The translations under genes and the position numbers were made by a program. Shown piece after piece: positions 42,403 through 52,215 of a stretch of 52,772 nt of DNA. This DNA is from Alphaproteobacteria bacterium (GTDB taxonomy: Bacteria; Pseudomonadota; Alphaproteobacteria; MPNO01; UBA830). Where the stretch lies: NCBI GenBank assembly GCA_022822405.1, contig JAJEBT010000203.1:1-52772 (forward strand). The letters are read 5' to 3'. A model generated the notes under the pieces. The model made no database searches. It was not told the DNA's origin and saw nothing but the letters and a program-made list of their open reading frames with translations. The first letter of the stretch is position 1. Each line of letters opens with the position of its first letter.

Positions 42403-45400
42403 ATGAGCTCGTCGGGGAAGAGAAATGACGTTGCCATCGTCGGTTACGGCTATCGCATGCCCGGCGGCATTCAGTCGGATTCCGATTTCTGGACCCTGCT
42501 GACCGAGCGTGAGATCGTTCAGGAGCCGATCACGGACCGCTACGGAAGAGGCCACCTGCCCGTCGGTGAATTTTCCGGGCCGGGCCGGCTTGCGAGTCCT
42601 TACGAGGGCCTGATTCGCGATGACGACGAACTGCTCTTCGACCGCACGTTCTTCGGCATGTCGCACAACGAATTGACGCAGACCGAGCCGCAGGTAAGGA
42701 TGCTGCTCAATTGCGCGTGGGAAGCCATCGAACACGTCGGTTGGAACCTCCACTCGCTGCGCAACAGCCCCACCGGGGTTTTCATCGGTGCACAGGTTCC
42801 GGCCGTGTCCAACTGGCGGCCGCAGCACGGCGTCACCGAATATTCCGTGTCCGGCATCAGCCTTGCCATGCTGGCCAATCGGGTCTCCTACCACTTTAAC
42901 CTCATGGGGTCGTCGGCCACGTACTGCACGGCCTGTTCCGCCGGGCTGAGCGCCCTGCACGCGGCGATGAACGCGCTCGCGTGCGGCGATTGCGACCAGG
43001 CGCTGGTGGGTGCTGTCACCTATCTCGGCAGCGGCAGGCTGAGCAGCAGCTTCAACCTCATGGGAGTGATCAGTCCGGAGGGCAAGTGCCATTCCTTCGA
43101 TGCCGAGGCCAACGGCTACATGCGCTCCGAGGGATCGTTCGTTTTCGCTATCAAGCCCTTGGCGGCGGCCGAGCGGGACGGGGATCCGATTTATGCAGTG
43201 ATCGAGGCGACAGCGGTGAACGCTGCGGGGACGGCGGACGGAAGCGGGGGTCTGGCACCGGGCCGCTTTATCAGCGCGCCCACCCGTCATGCGCAGATCC
43301 GGTTGATGCGCGAGGCCTCGACTCGTGCCGGACGCACTCCCTCGGACTTCGATTACATCGAGGCTCACGCGACCGGAACCGCGGTCGGCGATCCCATCGA
43401 AGGCAACGCCATCGCGGAGGCCTATGGCGGACCCGATCGTGCGGCTCCGCTGCGGGTTTCCAGCGTCAAGAGCAATGTGGGGCACATGGAGGCCGCTGCC
43501 TTTCACTGCGCCCTGCTCAAAGTCGTCCTGATGATGCAACGGCGCACTTTTGCGCCGACGTCAAACAACTTTCAGGTGCCCAATCCGGAGATCGACTTCG
43601 GTTCTTGCCCAATGGAGGTACAGACGGAATGCGAGCCGTTCCCTGAGCATCCGGTCGTCGTGGGTATCAACTCGTTCGGCTTCGGCGGAGCCAACGGTCA
43701 CTGTGTGGTGCGCGAGTACCGGCCGTCGCGGCCCAGGCTCTGGTCGGTGCCTCTGGCGCCCCGCGCGGGCTTCATGGTCCCTCTCTCGGCACGCGCGCCG
43801 GATGCGCTCGTGGAGAGCGCGCAACGCATGCGGGAGACGCTCGACGCGCAGCCGCTGGACCTCTACGCGCTTGCTGGCAATCTCAGCCGTCGCCGTACCC
43901 ATTTCGCCACGCGTACGGCCTTCGCCGTCCGAAACCGTGAGGAACTCGCCGAAGCGCTCGACGCGTTCGCGGAAGAAGGCGCTCCCATCGGCACTGCCGA
44001 GGAGGGCGAGCAGCGGCTGTTGATGGTGTTTGCCGGGCAGGGGACGCAGTGGGCGGGCTGCGGCCGCTATCTCTACGAGGCCCACCCGGTATTCCGCCGC
44101 GTCATCGACGCGATTGACGGTCACTGGCGCGCCTATTCCCCGACCTCGTTGCGCGAGGCCTGTTTCGAGGCCCCTCAGGTGGCGCTCGACGAATGCGAGC
44201 TTGCCCAGCCCGTCATTTTCGCGATCCAGTGCGCCCTGGTGGAACTCTTCAAGACCTGGGGTGTCTATCCCGACTGCGTGCTGGGCCACAGTTCGGGCGA
44301 GGTGGCCGCAGCCTATGCCTCGGGGGCTCTCTCGCTTGCCGATGCGACGCGCCTGGTTTTCCATCGCGCCACCCTGCAACAGCGCGTGGCGGGATCCGGC
44401 CGCATGCTGACCATCGGTCTTGACCGGCCGGGCGTAGAGGACCTTCTGGATACTTTGGACATTCCCTTCCGACTCGATGGCGACCGGCCCGTCGAGGTCG
44501 AGATCGCTTGCGAAAACGCACCGGCCAACACCGTCATCTGCGGTCCCGAAGACGACCTGCAACCCGTTATGGAGGAACTGGACCGGCGCAAACTTCAGAA
44601 TCGGCTCATCCCGGGCAACATCGCCTTTCATTCCCGGGTGATGGACGCAATCGAGGACGATGCGCTGGAGGCGTTCGCCTTCCTGGACGACATCTCCTTC
44701 GACGCCGACGTGCCTTTCCTCTCGTCGGTGACGGGTGCACAGACGGAGCGACTGGATAGCGCCTACTGGTGGTCAAACATCCGCCAGGCGGTCCGGTTTG
44801 CCGCGGCGATGGAGACCGCAAAGCGCGACCACCGGCCCGACGTGATATTGGAACTGGCGCCCCACTCGGCCCTGCAACCCATTATCGCTCAATGTGTGGA
44901 AGACACCGCTTCAACCCCGGTTTCGGTTCCAACGCTGATGCGCGACACCGATACATGCCTTGGATTTCATGACGCCCTGGGCAAGCTCTTCCTAGCCGGC
45001 GTGTCTTTGGACTTCGCGGCCCAGTATCCGCGCCCCGACCCGATCGTCCATCTGCTGCCGGGGCACCCGCGCGAAGAACGAAAGAGCGTCGATAACACCT
45101 TGGACGACGAGTTCCTGCAGAAGCGGAGCGAGTACTCGCACGGGCCGCTGGTCGGCCACCGGGTGCCCTGCGATCATCCGCTGCTGGAAGCGCGGCTCTC
45201 AGAGGCGGCCTTTCCGTGGCTGGCGGAGCATCGCGTGCATCACGCTCCGATCATGCCGGCCGCGGGCTTCATCGAGCTGGTCTTGGAGGCCTTGGAGGGC
45301 GCGCCCGCTCACATCGAGACGCTCGAATTCCTGCAGCCGTGCCCGATTCCCAGGGTACCCGTGCGACTGCAGACGGCACTTCAGCCGGTCCCCAATTCGC

Positions 45401-48400
45401 CGGACGAATATACCGTCACGATCTCGTCACAACCATACGACGTGGACGCGAAGTGCGAACTGCACTGCCGCGGGCAAGTCCGCCGCGTCGGGCCCGACCA
45501 CGCACCGGACGTGCCGGGACACGTGTCGGAGATCGACACGTCCCGTTACGAGCCCCTGTCCTATGCGGCAGACGATGAGCTCTACGAACGTATCGAAACC
45601 GTTCTCGGCGAAACCTTCCAGTACGGGCCCCACTTCCGAAACATGCGGCAGCTGCAGCGCGATGTCGACACCGACCACCTGATGTTCGATGTCGAGGTGG
45701 ACGAAGCGCTGTGGCGAGGCGGCCAGCAGGAGGGCTACGTCATGCTCCCTGCCCTGCTCGACGGAGGATTGCAGTCCTATCTCTACGACCTGATGCTCGG
45801 CGCCGATCTCTTCGCAATTCCGCGCCGGGCAGAGAACGTGACCTTCCTGCGCCCGCCCACGGTTCCGCGGATGACCTGTCGCGTCACCTATCCCGGCAAC
45901 ATTCGCTATGAGGTCGACGACAAGGGCCAATTTTCGGTGCCGACCGGCGAGTGGGTCTCGGGCAGCCTCTCCTGTTACGATGGCGCGACCGGCGATCTCG
46001 TCCTGCACATCGAAAAATACATCTCCTTTATCTCGAACCCGAGACGGCTCGACCTGCCGCACAGCAAGCATCGAGTCGTCTGGCAGCCCAAATTCGTCGC
46101 CGACGGCCCGGCAATCGCGGCCCGGCTGCCGGACGGCGATATCGAGCCGCCCGCCCTGCTTGTCGCCCTTGAGCAGGCAGACGGTGCCGGCGGCGAGCCG
46201 CGCGTCTGCCACACGCTGGAGTTCGCGGGCTCCAGAACCCCGGAGCAGACCGTGCTGCGGAGTTGCGTCGAGCATCTCTCGCGCGAGGAGACGCAAAGCG
46301 AGTTCTGGCTCGTGGCCGACGATGAGGAGGGCGCACGCGCGCATTACGATGCCTTCCACGGCCACGACGCGGCGCTGCGCTTCGACTGTCTCGATCCCGC
46401 GTCGCGGCAGGCGGCCGCGCTCGATAAGGGCCTGTTGCGCCGGCACGCGGCGGAAGTCCTGTTCCTCCATCGGGATGAGGATGCGTTTACGCCGGACGAT
46501 TGGCGGTTCTGGCGGGAGACGGCGGTCCCCGGCGGCCTGGCCCTCGTTTCCCACGAAGAGGGCACGGCAATAGAACCCGGCGCGGGCTGGACCGCGCTTC
46601 GAGCCGGGCGGCGGGCGACGCTGCTGCAGGCTCCGGTGCAATATATGGCCGAGCCGAACGAGACGCCACTGCCGGCTCCGCGCTGGGTGATGGGTGAGCC
46701 CGCCAGCCTGGCGGGGGCGTGGATATCCGGGCTCGACGATCCGGAGGTTCATGCGATCCCCTCCGGTGCCCTCGCTTCGGGCGATTCCTTCGAGCCTGAA
46801 GCGTACCCGGATGCGGCGGACGTGCAGGCGATCGATTTTTTCTGCGACTCGGATCCGGAGGATCCGACCGGCGAGAGGGCGGTCTCCCAATTCGTTGCCC
46901 TCATTCAGTCGCTGGTTCCCTACAGAACCGAGCGGGCCAATTGCCGGTGCTGCGTCACCGTCGCGACCCGCAAGGCGGCCTTCGAGGCGGAGGACGCGCG
47001 CGGAAGCGCGCTCTGGGGGGCGGTGCGCAGCATGGCGATCGAGATCGGCGAGGAGGCCAAGCTTGATTTCCGCGTCGTGGATTTGGACACCGACGACGGC
47101 CTGGAGACCTTGGCGTGGCTCGCGCGGCACGACCTGCGAGAACGCGAGCTGGCTGTGCGCGAGGGCCAGCTGTGGGTGCCGCGCGTCTTGAGCGATCGTG
47201 ATGAGTACCCGCGCGTCGCTCCCGACGAAGATACGTCCTACCGGCTGTTCCTGGACAACGCGGGGCAGATCGGCGGCCTGCGTATGAAGACCTACGACCC
47301 TCCGCCCCTCGGGCCGCACCATGTGGAGATCGACGTCGCCGCCGCAGCGCTCAACTTCCGCGATGTCATGGTGACGCTGGGGCTGCTGCCCGCATTGGCC
47401 TATGAGCGTTCCGCGCTCGGCCGCGAGGTCGGCATGGAGGCGAGCGGCGTGGTACGCCGCGCCGGCACGGCGGTGGAAGGGCTCGAGCCCGGTGATGAGG
47501 TGGTCTTCGTTGACGGCGGGTGCATCGCCAATCGCGCGACGGTCGGCCAGCACCGCGTCTTCCCCAAGCCCAGAGGCCTCAGCATGGAGGAGGCCGCGTC
47601 GTCGCTCTCGGTTTACGTCACGGCGTACTACGCCCTGATCCACCTGGCCCGGCTGCGCAAAGGGCAGCGCGTCCTCATCCACTCGGCCATGGGCGGCATC
47701 GGGCAGGCGGCCATCGCGCTCGCCAACAACGTGGGCGCAGAGATCTACGCAACGGCAGGCAGCGAGGCCAAACGCGACCGGCTGCTCGCGTTGGGAGTGT
47801 GGGCGGCGTTCGATTCCCACAGCGTGGAGTGGTACCGGGAACTGATGACGGCGACCCGCGGTGAGGGCGTCGATGTCGTGCTGAATTCGCTCGCCGGCCG
47901 TCACGTTCCGCTCTGCCTCGAGTCCTTGCGAGCGGGCGGCTGGCACTGCGAGATCGGCAAGATCGACATCTATGCCGACAGCGCTCTTGGTCTCCGCGTC
48001 TTCCGCAAGAATCTGCGCTTCGCGGCCATCGACCTCGACCGCCTGATGGTCGACGATCCGTACCTCTCGCGCGAGCTTTCCGAAGCCTGCCTCGACCTGC
48101 TCGATCGTGGCGCGCTGCCGCCTTTGCCGGTCACCGCCTTCCCCTACCGAGACTACGCAAAGGCGCTCCGCCTGATGACCTCCGGACAACATCAGGGGAA
48201 ACTGGTGCTCAACGCACCGCAGGCGGCCGACGCTCCTGACTTCCCCATCGACGACCGGCAGCCGTTACTGGATCCGGATGCGACCTATCTCGTGACCGGG
48301 GGCCTGGGCGGCTTCGGCCAGCGGCTCTTGCCCTATCTGGTGACGGCGGGTGCCCGCCATCTCACTCTGATGGACCGGGATCCCGCGCGCCGCCGAAGCG

Positions 48401-49464
48401 AGCATTGGCTGCGACGGTCGACCACGCTTGCCGCCATCGGTGAAGGGGTCGAAATAGACCTGGTCCAGGGCGACGTCGCGGATGAGGCGGATGTGCGTCG
48501 CTGCGTCGACAACGTGAAGAAACCGCTCAAGGGTGTGTTCCACCTCGCGGGCACGCTGGACGATTGTCTGCTGGCGGATTTGACAGCGGAATCCATTCAC
48601 CGGGTTTTCGCGCCCAAGGCCCACGGTGCCCTCCATCTGCACAACGCAACCGCCGGCCTCGCACTCGATCATTTCGTCCTGGTGTCGTCGCTGTCGTCTG
48701 CGTTCGGCAATCCGGGACAGATCAACTACAGCGCCGCAAACGCCTTCCTGGACGGTCTTGCTGCCTGTCGCCGCAGTCAAGGGCTGCCTGCCTTGTCGTA
48801 CAACCTGGCAGCGGTCGCCGACGCCGGAATGGCGGCGCGCAATCTCGGCGTGTTGCGTCTGATGAGGGCCGCCGGCATGCCCGCCGTGAGCAGTTATTTT
48901 GCCATCGCCAACCTTGACTATGCCCTGCGTACCATGGGTGACAGCGACCATCTGATCACCGCCCTCTTCAAGCGGGTGCTCTGGAAGGTGGACTCCACCG
49001 ATTACATGCGCACCGGACGCCTGATGAGCAATCAGGATGCTTTTGAGGTCGGCGCCGACGATCGGCTGACGGTCGATAGCGTCATGGCCCGGATCGCCGC
49101 CAAGGTGGCCGAGCTGTGCGGCCACGAAGAAGGCGGGCTGGAAGAGCCCCTCTCGAGTTTCGGCCTGAATTCCATCTCGGTCGCCGAGCTGGGGGCGTTC
49201 ATACAGAGCGAGTTCAACTTTCAGGCGAGCGCGCTGGAGTTGATGACTACGGCCTCTTGCCGGTCGCTGGCGGAGGCCATCGTGTTCGGCACGAAAACAG
49301 ACGAGGAGGCCGAGAAGGAGGACGACCCGATCGGCGCCGCGCCTCTGGCGGCGCCGCGCCGCGTATCCCGCAAGCCGTCGCCTTTCGCTAGCCCGCCCGA
49401 CGACCATTTCCCGCCGGCGCCCTGTTCGCAAGGGGGCGTCGAGACAGCCTCGCCCGTCCGGTAG
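42403..49464 (+). CDS. Fully reducing type I polyketide synthase (KS-AT-DH-ER-KR-ACP)
   Basis: About 2353 residues from the ATG at 42403. KS: C178 (CTACSAG), H322 (HATGT) and H361 (NVGH) all present. AT: FAGQGTQWAG and GHSSGE with S630. DH: H943 in AEHRVHHAPIMP and D1120 in LLDGGLQ. Residues about 1300-1620 are a structural pseudo-reductase and linker. ER: NADPH motif HSAMGGIGQ from H1760. KR: GGLGGFG from 1966, S2096 and Y2109. ACP: S2257 in FGLNSIS, the phosphopantetheine site, with Asn replacing the usual Asp. No thioesterase, methyltransferase or docking domain follows. The full reductive loop in one module predicts iterative synthesis of a saturated alkyl chain, as in fungal HR-PKS or mycobacterial MAS-like enzymes. 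The next gene, a thioester reductase, is the likely release step. The ribosome binding site is weak. Confidence 0.93.
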   Translation: MSSSGKRNDVAIVGYGYRMPGGIQSDSDFWTLLTEREIVQEPITDRYGRGHLPVGEFSGPGRLASPYEGLIRDDDELLFDRTFFGMSHNELTQTEPQVRMLLNCAWEAIEHVGWNLHSLRNSPTGVFIGAQVPAVSNWRPQHGVTEYSVSGISLAMLANRVSYHFNLMGSSATYCTACSAGLSALHAAMNALACGDCDQALVGAVTYLGSGRLSSSFNLMGVISPEGKCHSFDAEANGYMRSEGSFVFAIKPLAAAERDGDPIYAVIEATAVNAAGTADGSGGLAPGRFISAPTRHAQIRLMREASTRAGRTPSDFDYIEAHATGTAVGDPIEGNAIAEAYGGPDRAAPLRVSSVKSNVGHMEAAAFHCALLKVVLMMQRRTFAPTSNNFQVPNPEIDFGSCPMEVQTECEPFPEHPVVVGINSFGFGGANGHCVVREYRPSRPRLWSVPLAPRAGFMVPLSARAPDALVESAQRMRETLDAQPLDLYALAGNLSRRRTHFATRTAFAVRNREELAEALDAFAEEGAPIGTAEEGEQRLLMVFAGQGTQWAGCGRYLYEAHPVFRRVIDAIDGHWRAYSPTSLREACFEAPQVALDECELAQPVIFAIQCALVELFKTWGVYPDCVLGHSSGEVAAAYASGALSLADATRLVFHRATLQQRVAGSGRMLTIGLDRPGVEDLLDTLDIPFRLDGDRPVEVEIACENAPANTVICGPEDDLQPVMEELDRRKLQNRLIPGNIAFHSRVMDAIEDDALEAFAFLDDISFDADVPFLSSVTGAQTERLDSAYWWSNIRQAVRFAAAMETAKRDHRPDVILELAPHSALQPIIAQCVEDTASTPVSVPTLMRDTDTCLGFHDALGKLFLAGVSLDFAAQYPRPDPIVHLLPGHPREERKSVDNTLDDEFLQKRSEYSHGPLVGHRVPCDHPLLEARLSEAAFPWLAEHRVHHAPIMPAAGFIELVLEALEGAPAHIETLEFLQPCPIPRVPVRLQTALQPVPNSPDEYTVTISSQPYDVDAKCELHCRGQVRRVGPDHAPDVPGHVSEIDTSRYEPLSYAADDELYERIETVLGETFQYGPHFRNMRQLQRDVDTDHLMFDVEVDEALWRGGQQEGYVMLPALLDGGLQSYLYDLMLGADLFAIPRRAENVTFLRPPTVPRMTCRVTYPGNIRYEVDDKGQFSVPTGEWVSGSLSCYDGATGDLVLHIEKYISFISNPRRLDLPHSKHRVVWQPKFVADGPAIAARLPDGDIEPPALLVALEQADGAGGEPRVCHTLEFAGSRTPEQTVLRSCVEHLSREETQSEFWLVADDEEGARAHYDAFHGHDAALRFDCLDPASRQAAALDKGLLRRHAAEVLFLHRDEDAFTPDDWRFWRETAVPGGLALVSHEEGTAIEPGAGWTALRAGRRATLLQAPVQYMAEPNETPLPAPRWVMGEPASLAGAWISGLDDPEVHAIPSGALASGDSFEPEAYPDAADVQAIDFFCDSDPEDPTGERAVSQFVALIQSLVPYRTERANCRCCVTVATRKAAFEAEDARGSALWGAVRSMAIEIGEEAKLDFRVVDLDTDDGLETLAWLARHDLRERELAVREGQLWVPRVLSDRDEYPRVAPDEDTSYRLFLDNAGQIGGLRMKTYDPPPLGPHHVEIDVAAAALNFRDVMVTLGLLPALAYERSALGREVGMEASGVVRRAGTAVEGLEPGDEVVFVDGGCIANRATVGQHRVFPKPRGLSMEEAASSLSVYVTAYYALIHLARLRKGQRVLIHSAMGGIGQAAIALANNVGAEIYATAGSEAKRDRLLALGVWAAFDSHSVEWYRELMTATRGEGVDVVLNSLAGRHVPLCLESLRAGGWHCEIGKIDIYADSALGLRVFRKNLRFAAIDLDRLMVDDPYLSRELSEACLDLLDRGALPPLPVTAFPYRDYAKALRLMTSGQHQGKLVLNAPQAADAPDFPIDDRQPLLDPDATYLVTGGLGGFGQRLLPYLVTAGARHLTLMDRDPARRRSEHWLRRSTTLAAIGEGVEIDLVQGDVADEADVRRCVDNVKKPLKGVFHLAGTLDDCLLADLTAESIHRVFAPKAHGALHLHNATAGLALDHFVLVSSLSSAFGNPGQINYSAANAFLDGLAACRRSQGLPALSYNLAAVADAGMAARNLGVLRLMRAAGMPAVSSYFAIANLDYALRTMGDSDHLITALFKRVLWKVDSTDYMRTGRLMSNQDAFEVGADDRLTVDSVMARIAAKVAELCGHEEGGLEEPLSSFGLNSISVAELGAFIQSEFNFQASALELMTTASCRSLAEAIVFGTKTDEEAEKEDDPIGAAPLAAPRRVSRKPSPFASPPDDHFPPAPCSQGGVETASPVR

Positions 49465-49526
49465 TGCGGTTTTGCGGCAGGAAAGCTGGCTCGACGTCGG
49501 CGTCGTGGATGACGGAGTAAGACCGC

Positions 49527-52022
49527 ATGGCCGAACCGTTGTCCGCTGACCTGTCGGTGCCGACTCTCATCGGCCGGCTGCCGCCGCAGTGCCAGAGGGA
49601 CGTGGACGAGTTGCGGCGCGTCGTTCATGCGGCGGTGTCGCAAGAGACGCCGGCCGACGCAACGGCGCCAACCGGTTTTCGTGAGGTTCTGCTGACCGGA
49701 GCAACCGGTTTCGTGGGGCGCTTCCTGCTGCACGCGCTTCTGCGCCAGAACGACCGGCTGATCGTGCACTGCCTGATCCGTGCCGAAAGTGTCGAGCTTG
49801 GGTTTGCGCGATTGCGGGACGCGCTGGAGCAGGCGGAAATCTGGGAGGAGATTGCCGAAGAGCGCCTGCGGGTGGTGCCCGGCGACTTCGCCCGGGAACG
49901 ATTCGGTCTGAGCGAGTCGGCTTTCGGCGCGCTTTGTCAGCGGATCGAGGCGGTCTATCACCTCGCTGCCAGCACGCGCCTCGTTCAGTCTTATGCCGAA
50001 ATGCGTGAAGTGAACGCGCGCGGCCTGCGTTCCGTGCTGGAGCTCTGTTTGCGGGCCCGTTTCAAGCATCTGTTCTACTTCTCCACCATGGGCATTTTCC
50101 CGGAATATTTTTGCGACTTTTCCAGGGAGTACAGCCAGAGCCGCATCGACGATCAGATGCAGCCCGATCTCGGCGCGATGAAGAATACATTTCCGCTCGG
50201 CGTTGTCGGATATCCATGGAGCAAGCTGGTGGCCGAGCAGGGCGTGTTTTTCGCGCAGGCAGCCGGCGTGCCGATCGCGATCTTTCGCCTTCCGCAGATG
50301 GGCTTTTCCAGCACGGGGTATACGCAGGCGAACGACTTTCCGACGCGCCTGTTCGCCGCGGCGACACAGGTGGGAATGGCGCCGCATGGCTTTTCCCTAC
50401 AGAGAAACGCAGAGCCGGTCGATACGGTCAGCGAAATCTGCGCGGCGATCTCGCTCAACCCCGACCGCCGCTTCACCGTCTATCATTGCTGCGATCCAGA
50501 GCCCCCATACGAGGATCTGGAGGTTGCCGATCTTGGCTATTATTGGCAAAGCGTCCCCTACGCATCCTTCAGGCGCTCGTGTCAGGCCCTTCGCGACGGG
50601 TCTCCGTTGCGCGGCCAATGGGTGCTCATCGACCATTTTGCGCCTTACTGGTTTAGCGAGGACAAGACCCGCCGCACGGTACCGATCGCCGATCGCGCCA
50701 TCCGGGAAGACTGTCCCCACCCGATAAAATGGCCCGCATTGCTGATCCGCCATGCGCGCTCCTATGACTGGATCAGGCGTCATCGGGACAGATGGCCCTA
50801 TCCAGTTCCGCATGGGCGCCTGGACTTTGACGGTCTCATGGGGCAGGCCGAAAGGTACGCCGAGCGCATGGGCGTCCCCTTCGAGCGAACCTACCCCGAG
50901 TGGATGCGCACCGGTCTCCAGCGACTCGTGGAAGCGCTGAAATCGCCGGAGGCCGGACTGCAGGAAACGCGGCTAAGCCACATCGTCTACGGGCTGACGC
51001 GCGCCCTCCGCAGCAATGCGGAACTCGCCCGCGAACGGCAGCAGCACCCCGAGATCGAACGGGCGAAGATCGAGCGGCCGGTCTTCATCGTCGGCATCAA
51101 CCGAACGGGCACAACTTTTCTGCATCGCCTGTTATCGCGCGACAGCCGCTTCTGGGCATTGAGGCGCTACGAGTTGACCGAGCCGGTGCTGCCCAACGGC
51201 GAGTATGCCACCGTGGCAGGCACGGCCAAGGATCCGCGCCGCGCCTATGCGGAGGAACTGTTAGGCGCGACCAATGTCGTCGATATCCTCGCCGGGGTCC
51301 ACCGTACCGATATCGATGAGCCCGAGGAGGACCTATGGATTCTCTGGCTCACGTTCTCGACTTGGATATTTCCGGCCGCTTACCACTTACCGACCTATGG
51401 TCGTTGGCTGGCCGAGACCCAATCACGCGACGCTTACGCCCATCACCAGCGCGTCATGCAGCACTTCACCTGGCAGCGGCGCAAGCGCGAGCCGCGAGGG
51501 CAGCGGCACTGGCTGTTGAAGATGCCCTTCCACCTCATGGAATTGGAGGCGCTGTTGGAAACCTACCCGGATGCCGTCTTCATCCAGACCCATCGCGATC
51601 CCGTCGAGTTCATGGGTTCTTGGAACAGCATAGTGGAGCGGATACGAGGCTTTTCCACAGAGCCGAGGCCGCGGCACGAGACCGGCCCCGAGCAGCTCGT
51701 GTTCATGAGCGGCATGCTGAACGACGCAATGCGGTTTCGGGCGTCCCGGCCGGCGCTCGACGGGCGCTGGGTCGATGTCCGTTATGCCGATCTGGTCGAT
51801 GACCCGATGGCAGTCGTTGGCGATGTCTACGCACGGTTCGGCTGGCCCTTGGAGCCGGCTGCGGTCGACGAGATGCAGCAATGGCTCACGGTCCAGGAGA
51901 AGCAACGCCGACAAGAGCCGCGGCACGAGTACAGGCTGGAAGATTACGGTCTCACGCCGGAGGGCGTGAATGAAGCGTTCGCGCCGTATCGGGATTTTGT
52001 CGCCACGCGCGGGTGCGGCTGA
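49527..52022 (+). CDS. Thioester reductase - sulfotransferase fusion protein
   Basis: 831 residues, ATG at 49527 with GGAG about 13 nt upstream. Residues about 50-440 are a short-chain-dehydrogenase-like thioester reductase (NAD_binding_4): TGATGFVGRFLLHALL with the glycine motif near 58, YHLAASTRLVQSYAEMREVNARG, and the YxxxK pair Y229-K233 (GYPWSK). Residues about 450-815 are a sulfotransferase of the Sulfotransfer_3 type: 5'-phosphosulfate loop VGINRTGTTFLHRLLSRD from 523 and 3'-phosphate motif QTHRDPVEFMGSWNSI from 688. The fusion suggests NAD(P)H-dependent release of the ACP-bound chain as an aldehyde or alcohol, followed by PAPS-dependent sulfation of a hydroxyl. It lies 62 nt after the PKS gene and is followed by a terminator, so the two form an operon. 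I know of no characterised protein with this domain order. Confidence 0.85.
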   Translation: MAEPLSADLSVPTLIGRLPPQCQRDVDELRRVVHAAVSQETPADATAPTGFREVLLTGATGFVGRFLLHALLRQNDRLIVHCLIRAESVELGFARLRDALEQAEIWEEIAEERLRVVPGDFARERFGLSESAFGALCQRIEAVYHLAASTRLVQSYAEMREVNARGLRSVLELCLRARFKHLFYFSTMGIFPEYFCDFSREYSQSRIDDQMQPDLGAMKNTFPLGVVGYPWSKLVAEQGVFFAQAAGVPIAIFRLPQMGFSSTGYTQANDFPTRLFAAATQVGMAPHGFSLQRNAEPVDTVSEICAAISLNPDRRFTVYHCCDPEPPYEDLEVADLGYYWQSVPYASFRRSCQALRDGSPLRGQWVLIDHFAPYWFSEDKTRRTVPIADRAIREDCPHPIKWPALLIRHARSYDWIRRHRDRWPYPVPHGRLDFDGLMGQAERYAERMGVPFERTYPEWMRTGLQRLVEALKSPEAGLQETRLSHIVYGLTRALRSNAELARERQQHPEIERAKIERPVFIVGINRTGTTFLHRLLSRDSRFWALRRYELTEPVLPNGEYATVAGTAKDPRRAYAEELLGATNVVDILAGVHRTDIDEPEEDLWILWLTFSTWIFPAAYHLPTYGRWLAETQSRDAYAHHQRVMQHFTWQRRKREPRGQRHWLLKMPFHLMELEALLETYPDAVFIQTHRDPVEFMGSWNSIVERIRGFSTEPRPRHETGPEQLVFMSGMLNDAMRFRASRPALDGRWVDVRYADLVDDPMAVVGDVYARFGWPLEPAAVDEMQQWLTVQEKQRRQEPRHEYRLEDYGLTPEGVNEAFAPYRDFVATRGCG

Positions 52023-52050
52023 GCATGCAGGCCGCTCGGCGGTGTGGTAA

Positions 52051-52095
52051 CCGCGGTCGCTGCGGACCGCGGCCGTTTCTCGATTTTCTGAGGCG
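52051..52095 (+). terminator. Rho-independent-type terminator after the PKS operon
   Basis: CCGCGGTC (52051-52058) and GACCGCGG (52065-52072) form a perfect 8-bp GC stem with a 6-nt loop, followed by T-rich sequence (CCGTTTCTCGATTTTC). It lies 29 nt after the fusion-gene stop codon and separates it from the convergent radical SAM gene. Confidence 0.65.
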
Positions 52096-52215
52096 GTCGC
52101 GAACATGCGGGAGCGTGGCATCGCCCGCGGGGCGCCCGCCGGAGGAGGCCGCAGGCCAAACAGCAAGGCCCCTTTGCCGTTTGGTCGTCTTCGTCGACTA
52201 GTGGTCAGGCGAAGT

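Noticed and set aside
45427..48192. Very long minus-strand ORF (921 codons) opposite the PKS
   Set aside because: It is antisense to the PKS ER/DH region, whose motifs are intact on the plus strand. The translated minus strand shows no known domain, and GC-rich coding DNA commonly gives such shadows.
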